From: Massilia antarctica
GTDB taxonomy: Bacteria > Pseudomonadota > Gammaproteobacteria > Burkholderiales > Burkholderiaceae_D
Direction of reading: 5' to 3'
DNA length: 64,000 nt
Assembly (NCBI RefSeq): GCF_015689335.1
Contig: NZ_CP065053.1
Span: 2,666,001-2,730,000 of the forward strand
Every line of letters begins with the position of its first letter. The stretch's first letter is position 1. This document shows positions 50,853 through 62,817 of this stretch, one piece after another. The translations under genes were made by a program, and so were the position numbers. A model generated the notes under the pieces. It was not told the origin of the DNA. It ran no database searches and was given only the letters and a program-made list of their open reading frames with translations.

Positions 50853-51875
50853 ATGATTGAATTAGATGGCGCCGTCGGCGAAGGCGGCGGGCAAATTCTG
50901 CGTAGCGCGCTGACCTTGTCCATGATTACCGGCCAGGCGTTTTGCATCAAAAATATCCGGGCAGGGCGCAAGAAGCCCGGGCTGCTGCGCCAGCATCTGG
51001 TGGCGGTGCAGGCAGCGACGCAGATCAGTGATGCCACGGTCACCGGGGCGCAACTGGGTTCGCAGACCTTGGTTTTTGCGCCGAAGGCGATCAAGGGCGG
51101 CGATTACCAGTTCGCGATCGGTTCGGCGGGCAGCTGCACCTTGGTGCTGCAAACGGTGATGCTGGCATTGCTGCATGCGGACGGGCCGTCGACGGTGCGC
51201 GTCAGCGGCGGCACCCATAATCCGATGGCGCCGCCGGCGCAGTTCCTCCAGCGCGCCTATATTCCGTTGCTGCGCAAGATGGGTGCCGATATCGATATCG
51301 AGCTGCTGCGCTCCGGGTTTTACCCGGCCGGCGGCGGCTGCGTCGTGGCGACGATCGCTCCCTGCCCACAATTGCGGCAGTTGACGCTGATGGAGCGCGG
51401 TGCCCGCGTTGAGGGATATGCCGAAGGGATCGTGGCAGGCTTGCCCGCGTCGATTGCGCTGCGCGAACTGGAATGCGTCGGCCTGGGGATGAACTGGACC
51501 GGCGATCAACTGCGCATGCGTGGATTGCCGGGCGAGCAGGGGCCGGGGAATGCCTTGCTCATTACCCTGGAATACGAGCACGCGACCGAGGTGTTTTGCG
51601 CTTTTGGCGAAAAAATGGTCCGGGCCGAGACCGTCGCCAAGGATGCCATGCATGAAGCGCGCCGCTATATCGCCTCCCAGGCGGCGGTCGGCGAACACCT
51701 GGCGGACCAGCTGATGCTGCCCATGGCGCTGGCCGGCGGGGGCAGTTTTACCGCAGACGTGATCTCGCAGCATGCCATCACCAATGCGGAGGTCATCGGC
51801 CGTTTTCTGCCGGTTGCCATCACCTTGGAAGAGGGCGAGCAGCGCAGTACCTGTACCGTTCGTGCGACGGCATGA
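50853..51875 (+). CDS. rtcA: RNA 3'-terminal phosphate cyclase
   Basis: 340 residues from ATG at 50853; a TTG two codons earlier is possible. Converts RNA 3'-phosphate to 2',3'-cyclic phosphate with ATP. Motifs: IELDGAVGEGGGQILRSAL, RAGRKKPGLLRQHL, SGGTHNPMAPPAQFLQ, PAGGGCVV and the nucleophile His307 in ISQHAITN. Ends 10 bases before the rRNA promoter region. Last gene of the RNA-repair operon; it regenerates RtcB substrates. Confidence 0.97.
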   Translation: MIELDGAVGEGGGQILRSALTLSMITGQAFCIKNIRAGRKKPGLLRQHLVAVQAATQISDATVTGAQLGSQTLVFAPKAIKGGDYQFAIGSAGSCTLVLQTVMLALLHADGPSTVRVSGGTHNPMAPPAQFLQRAYIPLLRKMGADIDIELLRSGFYPAGGGCVVATIAPCPQLRQLTLMERGARVEGYAEGIVAGLPASIALRELECVGLGMNWTGDQLRMRGLPGEQGPGNALLITLEYEHATEVFCAFGEKMVRAETVAKDAMHEARRYIASQAAVGEHLADQLMLPMALAGGGSFTADVISQHAITNAEVIGRFLPVAITLEEGEQRSTCTVRATA

Positions 51876-51884
51876 AAAGAGTCC

Positions 51885-51914
51885 TTGTCAGTTTGCCGCA
51901 GGCTTTGCTATAGT
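51885..51914 (+). promoter_or_regulatory. rrn promoter, upstream (candidate P1)
   Basis: TTGTCA (51885-51890), 18-bp spacer, TATAGT (51909-51914). It begins 10 bases after the rtcA stop. Strong sigma-70-like match. Confidence 0.6.
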
Positions 51915-52002
51915 ACGCCTCCCCGATGAAAGAGTTAACGAAATCAAGTAGTTAGCAGGCATTTGGGGGGGCCTCGAAAGAGACGCGGTAGTAAAGAAGG
52001 GG

Positions 52003-52031
52003 TTGACGAGAAACGCGAAACGTTGCATAAT
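52003..52031 (+). promoter_or_regulatory. rrn promoter, downstream (candidate P2)
   Basis: TTGACG (52003-52008), 17-bp spacer, CATAAT (52026-52031), about 245 bases before 16S. A boxA-like antitermination element GTTCTTTAACAA follows at 52095-52106. Confidence 0.75.
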
Positions 52032-52276
52032 CTCACCTCTCTGCTGCAACGAACACAACGCTTCGTAGCAAACGGCAGAAGTAGTACAGAATAAGTTCTT
52101 TAACAATTAACAGTCGATAAGTGTGGGCGTTTGATGAAGGTGCCAACAAAGCGCAAGCGATGTTGAATACTTAAATTATCAAATGTTCACAAAAAAGAAA
52201 TTAGGCGCTTCGCAAGAAGTGGCCTGTCAGTATTTTGAGTGAGCGATCTGTCCGCAAGGACATTAAACAGAGATTG

Positions 52277-53809
<1,533 letters not shown>

Positions 53810-53896
53810 GAGTTGCACCGGCTATAGAGCCAATTTATTAAGCGTCCACTCTTATCGACTGTTGAATTTAGAAGAAACAGTAGCAGTGTCCAAGTC

Positions 53897-53973
53897 GGGG
53901 CTGTAGCTCAGCTGGTTAGAGCACCGTGTTGATAACGCGGGGGTCGTTGGTTCGAGTCCAACCAGCCCTACCA
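53897..53973 (+). tRNA. tRNA-Ile (GAT)
   Basis: 77 nt with encoded CCA in the 16S-23S spacer. D-arm AGCTCAGCTGGTTAGAGC, anticodon stem-loop CCGTGTTGATAACGCGG giving GAT, T-arm GGTTCGAGTCC. Acceptor has G1-U72. Confidence 0.96.
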
Positions 53974-53983
53974 CGTATTCCTT

Positions 53984-54059
53984 GGGGGATTAGCTCAGCT
54001 GGGAGAGCACCTGCTTTGCAAGCAGGGGGTCGTCGGTTCGATCCCGTCATCCTCCACCA
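53984..54059 (+). tRNA. tRNA-Ala (TGC)
   Basis: 76 nt with encoded CCA. D-arm AGCTCAGCTGGGAGAGC, anticodon loop TTTGCAA giving TGC, T-arm CGGTTCGATCCCG. Begins 10 bases after tRNA-Ile. Confidence 0.96.
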
Positions 54060-54297
54060 CTCTACTAATCTTGAAAGTACAAACGTAAGCAACACCGTCG
54101 GGTGAGATGTTTAGGTTTGGTCTTTTAGAGATTAAAGCTGTTTCGTTCTTTAACAATCTGGAAGAAGTAAAGTTTTAATCGTTTGGCCGACAGGTCAGAC
54201 GATGGGTAGTGATTGTATGTATCAAAACAAAGCAACAACGCTGTACTTTTTTATCACTGTAACGCTCTTTGATCTTCGGATCAGAGGCTAACGTTAT

Positions 54298-57175
<2,878 letters not shown>

Positions 57176-57323
57176 ATAACCTTAGCAGGTACAGAGATAA
57201 GAAATGCGCGTTGTGTTTTGTGCGATACGCACAATCACTACCCAAAGTAATACAATAAAACGATACTTCTTCCAGATTCAAGCTAGTGCTGCCCGGTCGG
57301 GAGCACCAAGCTGTACAAGTTAT

Positions 57324-57437
57324 GCCTGATGACCATAGTAAATCGGTACCACCCCTTCCCATCCCGAACAGGACCGTGAAACGATTTTACGCCGATGATA
57401 GTGCTGCAACCAGTGTGAAAGTAGGTTATCGTCAGGC
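57324..57437 (+). rRNA. rrf: 5S ribosomal RNA
   Basis: About 114 nt, GCCTGATGACCATAG to GTCAGGC, with ACCACCCCTTCCCATCCCGA and the GAACAGGACCGTGAAAC signature. The closing stem is GCCTGA / TCAGGC. Confidence 0.95.
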
Positions 57438-57454
57438 TAGTTATAAGAGAAAGA

Positions 57455-57511
57455 CCCCGGTAAGCCTAAGCGCGCTCAAGATCGCGCTTAGTGCAAACCG
57501 GGGTTTTTTTT
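57455..57511 (+). terminator. rrn operon terminator
   Basis: Outer stem CCCCGG (57455-57460) / CCGGGG (57498-57503) enclosing an inner stem TAAGCGCG / CGCGCTTA, followed by eight T residues (57504-57511). Confidence 0.9.
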
Positions 57512-57699
57512 CGTCTGCAGTTTTGCTCGGACCCTATCACCGCCACCACGGCTGATGACGGCATCGAGGCGCCCGCATCCAAATCACAACCGCGCTTTCA
57601 AGCGAATCGCTCCAACTTGTGCTATAAATGTTAAGTTTTTATTATTATTAAAAAGACGTCAAGTTTGCAAGGTGGAACTTGCAGACGAAACGGAGAAGC

Positions 57700-58872
57700 A
57701 TGAAACTTGTAAATCAAAAACTCGACTGGATACAGGCACTCAGAGGAATCGCCGTGATGGCTGTGATGCTCAGTCACGCGCGTTACTTTTTCCTCAGCAC
57801 CCCGGAATGGGGTGTGGTCGATAGTTGGCTCGGTCCGGGCGCCATGGGGGTGGATCTCTTTTTTATCATTTCCGGCTTCATCATGGTGTACACCACGCAG
57901 AAGTCGGACGGCAGCGTAGCGTCCAGCATCGATTTTTCCATCAAGCGCTTCGCCCGCATCTGGCCGGTGTACGCCGTCGCCACGATTGCCTATGTCATCT
58001 TAGTCAAGGATGGCATGGCGTATTTTGCCGAGCCGGGCCGTTGGACGATATTGCTGAAAAGTCTGGTGCTCTTTCCGCCCGTCCGTTCGGACGTACCGTT
58101 TTTCGGTTTTACCCTGCCGCTGGCCTGGACGCTGGCATTCGAAGTCTATTTCTATGCGGTTTTTTGCATCAGCATGCTGTTCGGACGCGGGCGCTGGCTT
58201 GCCTTGTGTGCCTGGATGCTCGCCACGGTCGTTGCCATTCCGCTCATCGAGCACAACCATGCTTTTAACGTGCGCACCAATTTCAACTTCAGCTTCGACT
58301 ATTTCAACCTGATCACCAATTCCATCATCGTTGATTTCATGGCTGGTGTCGGAATTGCCCATATCTACCTGGCGCGAAATCTGCGTTTGAGTAGCCGCAT
58401 TCTGTGCCTTAACCTGATGTGGGTGAGTATCGGCTTTGCCGTATGGTGCAACTACACGACGGCGGCAGACTTTCACGGACCGACGAAATGGGGATGGTTG
58501 CTTGCGCTGATGGTACTGTGCATTGCGCTGGCCAGCAAAACGGTCAATCTGGCGCCGCCGCGTTTCCTGGTTTGGCTGGGCACCATTTCCTATTCGGTGT
58601 ACCTGTTCCATACCTTGGTCCAGTTCGTGCTCAGCCGCTGGCTGGACGAGCATGGCATCCCTGCTCAAGCGTGGGGACGCGTATATATTACGACCCTGTT
58701 CGCGATTCCGGTCGCGGCACTCTCGCACCACTATCTGGAAGTGAAGCTCGGTGGCGCCACGCGCGACCTGCTGGACCGCATGGCCGCACGTTTTTGGAAA
58801 CCGGCGGCGGCAACTGAGGAGGAATCGACAGCGCTAGCGCAACCGGTACCGCTGCGCAAGCGCAGCGCCTGA
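57700..58872 (+). CDS. Acyltransferase-3 family (OafA/YrhL-like) membrane protein
   Basis: 390 residues from ATG at 57700 after CGGAGAAG. About ten transmembrane segments. Signature start LDWIQALRGIAVMAVMLSHA (catalytic His), then GVDLFFIISGFIMVYTTQ and SFIKRFARIWPVYAVATI-like DFSIKRFARIWPVYAVATIA. Such proteins O-acylate surface sugars (O-antigen, exopolysaccharide, peptidoglycan). Substrate unknown; no surface-polysaccharide genes are adjacent. Stops 12 bases from the stop of the convergent retron reverse transcriptase. Confidence 0.93.
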   Translation: MKLVNQKLDWIQALRGIAVMAVMLSHARYFFLSTPEWGVVDSWLGPGAMGVDLFFIISGFIMVYTTQKSDGSVASSIDFSIKRFARIWPVYAVATIAYVILVKDGMAYFAEPGRWTILLKSLVLFPPVRSDVPFFGFTLPLAWTLAFEVYFYAVFCISMLFGRGRWLALCAWMLATVVAIPLIEHNHAFNVRTNFNFSFDYFNLITNSIIVDFMAGVGIAHIYLARNLRLSSRILCLNLMWVSIGFAVWCNYTTAADFHGPTKWGWLLALMVLCIALASKTVNLAPPRFLVWLGTISYSVYLFHTLVQFVLSRWLDEHGIPAQAWGRVYITTLFAIPVAALSHHYLEVKLGGATRDLLDRMAARFWKPAAATEEESTALAQPVPLRKRSA

Positions 58873-58884
58873 CCCAGCCGCGCC

Positions 58885-60804
58885 TTACCACTTGAGCGTG
58901 ATCGCGCTCCAGACCAGGGCAATAAACAGGAACCACCCCCAGCGCGGTCTGCGGAACATGGCCGATTGCAGCACGATCGCCGCCATGCAGACGGACGGCA
59001 GAATGCGTTGCGTGGCCAGCGCAAAAGCGCAAACAAGTGCAAGCTGCACCGCGATCGCCACCCGAAAATTGTTATCGCCATCCGGTTTGCCGGTATGGGC
59101 CGCATTGGCCGGAACATCGTCTGCCGGTGGCGGGTGAAGCGCTGCGGCCGGCGTCACGGCACGCGTATCCGCAGCCACGGGCTTTTCCATGTTGACGCGA
59201 GTCGGCGACGCCTCGGCCGCCTTGCTCGCCTTCTTTTCCGCTGCCAGCTGCGCGGCGGTTTTTTCCAGTACCGGCGCTGACGCCAGGGTGGCTTGCCACC
59301 ATCCGTCCCACGGTGCCTTGCCCTGGGCCGACAGCGCCCGGAACGCGCTGCTGCGCTTCGACTGTGTCAGCTTCATGTCGACGCCGGCCACTCCCCACCG
59401 CGCCCGCGCGGCGCGCACGCGCACCAGCAGCGGCAAGCCCTTGGCCGGATCGACCATGCGGATGAACTGCGCGTATCCTTCCAGCGCATCGATGACATTG
59501 GTATTGCCGTTCCACTGCTTGCCCTCCGGACCATCCTTTTCGAGCTGGAACAGCGTGGCGCGAAAACGCCGCAGGGTCTCGCGTTCGAGCGAGGGCTTTT
59601 GATTGACCACGATCCCGGTCACCATCTGGCGCTGCGCGTCGCGCATCACATGCTGCTTGTCGGGATGCGGCGTGAAGCCCTCGTCGATGACGATCTGCTT
59701 GGCGCGCCACAGCAGCTTGCCGGCCAGTTTGCGCGCATCGGCGTCGCCCGAAAACGTCAGGTCGTCCGCATAGCGCGTGTACTTGAAACCCAGCTTGGCC
59801 GCGCAAGCCTGCAAACGCGCATCGAGCCGCCTGCACAAAATATTGGTCAACGCCGGACTGCTTGGCGCGCCCTGCGGCAAGGCGCGCGATCCGTGCGCGA
59901 CAAAAAACGTCTCGCCATCGATGCGCACTTCGTCGGTCGCCGCTTCGGTACACAGCAGCGCCAGGACGGTTGCCAACTGCTCGCTGTAGCCCAGCTGCGC
60001 AAACACGCCTTTAATGCGCGGCATGCCGATCGACGGGAAAAAATTCTTGAGATCCAGATTGATGACCACCGCCTGGCCGACGTGCGGCGCCGCGTTGCTG
60101 ACGATCGAGCGGCCCGGCACAAAGCCGTGCGCCGCCTGGTGCAGCGGCGCACGCGCCAGCACGTTGTCGAGCACCCAGTATTGGGCGCGTTTCAGGCGCG
60201 GCATCGGCGCCGAGATAATCCGTTCGCCGCCGGTCTTCTTGGGCATGGCGAAGCGCCGGTAATGGCTGATCCGCGAGACGCGCCGCTCGAACGCCAGGAA
60301 GCGCAGCTCCGACAAGGTGATGCCCATCGCCTGCGCCAGTTGGTCCGCCTTGTGCAGCACCGGCATGGCCAGTCCGGCCAGTTTTCCGGCGTCGCTGTCG
60401 GCACGACCGAGGCCACCCGACACGCCCGCGCCCAGATACAGCACTTCGTGTTCGCGCCGCTGGCGCCACGCTTGCGCCTTCTCGAAGCGCACCAGCGCGC
60501 GCTTCTGGCGCGTTTCCTCGCGCCGCGCCTTGGCCTTGGCCATGCGCTCCTTGCGCAGCATGCGCAACGCCGCTTCGGGATTTTGCAGGTGATGCAGCTC
60601 GCTGCCCAGCTTCTGCAAGGCTTGCGTGAGTTCCGTTTCGCGCCGGATCAGGTCCGCTTCGACCGAGGGCTGGCCGCTGTCGGCCGGCCAGAAGCCCAGG
60701 CGCTGCATCTCGGTCAGCACGACTTCTTCTTTGGAGCTGGTGCGTATGCGCTCGTACAACTGCGCGCGCGTCAGTTCGGAGGGAGAGGGAGTAGGGGAAG
60801 TCAT
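58885..60804 (-). CDS. Retron reverse transcriptase with N-terminal extension and C-terminal membrane segment
   Basis: 639 residues from ATG at 60804. The first 180 residues are a charged helical extension (Lys/Arg/Glu-rich, 80-120). RT palm: INLDLKNFFPSI (catalytic D251), LPQGAPSSPALTNIL (309-323), TRYADDLTFSG with YADD at 345-348. Retron-specific marks: NAAPH (237-241; the NAxxH motif) and VTG (395-397). After the thumb there is a Pro/Ala-rich linker (510-575) and two or three hydrophobic helices (about 581-597, 603-616, 620-637). It makes msDNA from the msr-msd RNA just upstream. The usual retron RT lacks the membrane tail, which is the odd feature here. Confidence 0.93.
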   Translation of the reverse strand: MTSPTPSPSELTRAQLYERIRTSSKEEVVLTEMQRLGFWPADSGQPSVEADLIRRETELTQALQKLGSELHHLQNPEAALRMLRKERMAKAKARREETRQKRALVRFEKAQAWRQRREHEVLYLGAGVSGGLGRADSDAGKLAGLAMPVLHKADQLAQAMGITLSELRFLAFERRVSRISHYRRFAMPKKTGGERIISAPMPRLKRAQYWVLDNVLARAPLHQAAHGFVPGRSIVSNAAPHVGQAVVINLDLKNFFPSIGMPRIKGVFAQLGYSEQLATVLALLCTEAATDEVRIDGETFFVAHGSRALPQGAPSSPALTNILCRRLDARLQACAAKLGFKYTRYADDLTFSGDADARKLAGKLLWRAKQIVIDEGFTPHPDKQHVMRDAQRQMVTGIVVNQKPSLERETLRRFRATLFQLEKDGPEGKQWNGNTNVIDALEGYAQFIRMVDPAKGLPLLVRVRAARARWGVAGVDMKLTQSKRSSAFRALSAQGKAPWDGWWQATLASAPVLEKTAAQLAAEKKASKAAEASPTRVNMEKPVAADTRAVTPAAALHPPPADDVPANAAHTGKPDGDNNFRVAIAVQLALVCAFALATQRILPSVCMAAIVLQSAMFRRPRWGWFLFIALVWSAITLKW

Positions 60805-60862
60805 CGTGTCCTGGTCTCGCAAGGAACACCACGGAAAACACTGTCGGGAAAACGCAAACTAC

Positions 60863-61086
60863 ACAAGCACGGCAGGATAATCATCGAAGGGCCTGCAGGA
60901 CTGGAGCGCTCCACTCGACGCCGTACCGCACCAGTAGCGCTGATCGGCTTCAGGGAAGCCAAACCGTGTCGCGCTACTGGTGCAGGTACGGCACAGTGAA
61001 GAGCGTGCCAGTGACGCGTGGGAAGAGCTGACAACGTGGACGGCGATCCGCCGTCCGGTTTGCAAGAGCCATCCCGCCGTGCTTGT
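60863..61086 (-). ncRNA. Retron msr-msd RNA
   Basis: On the minus strand between the WHSWIM gene and the RT. a1 (61086-61071) and a2 (60878-60863) are 16-bp complementary (CAAGCACGGCGGGAT / ATCCTGCCGTGCTTG plus one A-T; one G-U). Inside: an msr hairpin GGACGGCG / CGCCGTCC (61056-61038, 3-nt loop); a long msd stem of 20 pairs with one bulge (60971-60991 with 60921-60940), whose loop holds GGCTTC / GAAGCC. The RT start is 59 bases after a2. After a1 the sequence GGCTCTTGC is where the branching guanosine of the 2'-5' link is expected. The architecture is complete. Confidence 0.88.
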
Positions 61087-61170
61087 TGATGCGAGTATAA
61101 CAGGTGAATTCCGGGCTCCTCAAGCATTGGTTTGAATATGTGGGTTAGTGAAGATGCGTGCGCCGCGCGC

Positions 61171-62817
61171 TCACGCGGCGTCACGCCTGGCCTGGTCCAT
61201 GCGCAGCACGAGCATGTGCACGCACGGCCCCTTGTGCATGCGGTTCTGGGTGTAGTGGTTGCACTCGCAGCTGCCGTCGACGATGCGCCGGTCGGCGTCG
61301 AGCCGCAGCATGACCTGGTACGGCCGGCCGTTTTCCTTGCTGCGCGCACGCAGGCGCAAGCCGCCCTCTGGCAGCGCTTCGCTGGCCTGCTCGGAGAGGC
61401 TTTGCACCGCCAGCAGGGTCGCCGCCTTTTCTTCGATCGCGCTGGCAAAGCGCAGCACATCCAGCGGCAACGGTTCGCGCGACAGCTCGCGCAGGCGGTA
61501 CACGCCTTGCGTCAGGTCGTAGATCACGCGTCCAGCTTGGGTGTACAACGTGAGCGCGCTTTCGACGATGGCGCGCGTCAGGCCGGTGTCCGTCGCCAAC
61601 TGGTCGGCGGTGGCGAACCAGCGCTGTCCCAGCGCCGCGAAGACGCGCGTCTTGCTATCGTCATCGACGGCGCCGCGCGGCGCCAGCAGGTCGAACTGGC
61701 CTGCCCGTGCCCAGTCGTTGGCGGTCCAGCCGGACAGGCCCAAGGTGAGCTGCATGTCCGGCAGGTTGGCGATCCAGAAGCTTGGCATGCCGCTGCCCAT
61801 CAGGTGCACGGTAAAGCTGTGCGCCACCGGGATCAGGCGTTCGAGCAGCATCAGGCGGCGGCGCCCCCAGATGCGGATTTCTTCGGCCGCATTGCCCTGG
61901 TAGATCGAGCGGCGGCACACCAGTTCATCGTTCCACGGCTCGAACAGCGCGCGAATCGGTTCACCCGGCGTGAGCACGAAGCGGATCGAGCGCGGGCCGA
62001 CTCTTTCCTTCTTGTGGCGCAAAAGGTGGCAGAAATTGTGCACATCCATCGGATGCAGATCGAGCCTGCGCGCCGGCAGGTTCATTGCGCTGCTTACTTG
62101 CAGAAAGCCGCGCACCCAGGTTTCGGGCACGTCGATCTTCTCTTCCTTGAACGATGGATCGCCAGCGGTAGCGACCTGGAAGCCGCTCGGATCGATCGCC
62201 AGTTGGGTCGTTTTATAGTCGCGGATCTTCTGGAATTCGCCGTACAACCCTTCGGAGTAGTCGACATTGGTGGTGCCGCAGGCGAAGTCGCCCACGCGGT
62301 CGAACACATTGTGACTGCAACTGAGCGAGGCGTAACTCGATTCGTCGCGGCTGAAGCACTCGAAGAACACGCGGTCGGGGTGCACCGTGATCACCGGGTC
62401 GAGCACCACCCAGGTGTCGAAATTGGCCTTGTATATATAGTCGAAGTATTTGGCCTGGGCCGCGGCGAAAGGCTTGAGGATGATGCTCTTTTGCGCCCGC
62501 AGGGCCTTGAGCTCCTCGCTCAATGGCGCCATGCGCGCGCGCAGGTCCGCATTGCGGTCGATCAGTTCCGCCAGCGCCGGGTCTTCGTTCTGGGCGCGCC
62601 ATGCCAGGTAGGCGGTTTTGTCTGGCGCCTGGTAGCGCTGGTCGGCCACCACCACGTCGTGCAGCGCGGAGATGGCTTCGCGGAAGGGAATGTGCTTGTT
62701 CAGCTGGGCGACGAAATGGGTCGGCGGGCGCAGGGTGTCGGGCGCGAAGCGCATCTCGGTGCTTGAGGCGCTGTTGCTGACGGTGCTGGAGCCGTAGTAG
62801 CGGTATTCGAATTTCAT
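61171..62817 (-). CDS. Retron-associated winged-helix SWIM zinc-finger protein
   Basis: 548 residues. C-terminal SWIM finger C517-x-C519-x12-C532-x-H534 (DGSCECNHYT; KGPCVHMLV). Before it a winged-helix-like domain (about 400-470; ATADQLATDTGLTRAIVESA, then YDLTQGVYRLREL). The N-terminal 380 residues are an unassigned domain. The start overlaps the stop of the HEAT gene by the ATGA arrangement (62814-62817), so translation is coupled. This protein together with a HEAT/ARM protein and RT fits the type XIII retron layout as I recall it; it may be the effector or sensor. Confidence 0.85.
   Translation of the reverse strand: MKFEYRYYGSSTVSNSASSTEMRFAPDTLRPPTHFVAQLNKHIPFREAISALHDVVVADQRYQAPDKTAYLAWRAQNEDPALAELIDRNADLRARMAPLSEELKALRAQKSIILKPFAAAQAKYFDYIYKANFDTWVVLDPVITVHPDRVFFECFSRDESSYASLSCSHNVFDRVGDFACGTTNVDYSEGLYGEFQKIRDYKTTQLAIDPSGFQVATAGDPSFKEEKIDVPETWVRGFLQVSSAMNLPARRLDLHPMDVHNFCHLLRHKKERVGPRSIRFVLTPGEPIRALFEPWNDELVCRRSIYQGNAAEEIRIWGRRRLMLLERLIPVAHSFTVHLMGSGMPSFWIANLPDMQLTLGLSGWTANDWARAGQFDLLAPRGAVDDDSKTRVFAALGQRWFATADQLATDTGLTRAIVESALTLYTQAGRVIYDLTQGVYRLRELSREPLPLDVLRFASAIEEKAATLLAVQSLSEQASEALPEGGLRLRARSKENGRPYQVMLRLDADRRIVDGSCECNHYTQNRMHKGPCVHMLVLRMDQARRDAA

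Noticed and set aside
57555..57824. Short plus-strand ORF ahead of the acyltransferase
   Set aside because: Overlaps the acyltransferase start in a different frame; no ribosome site or domain.
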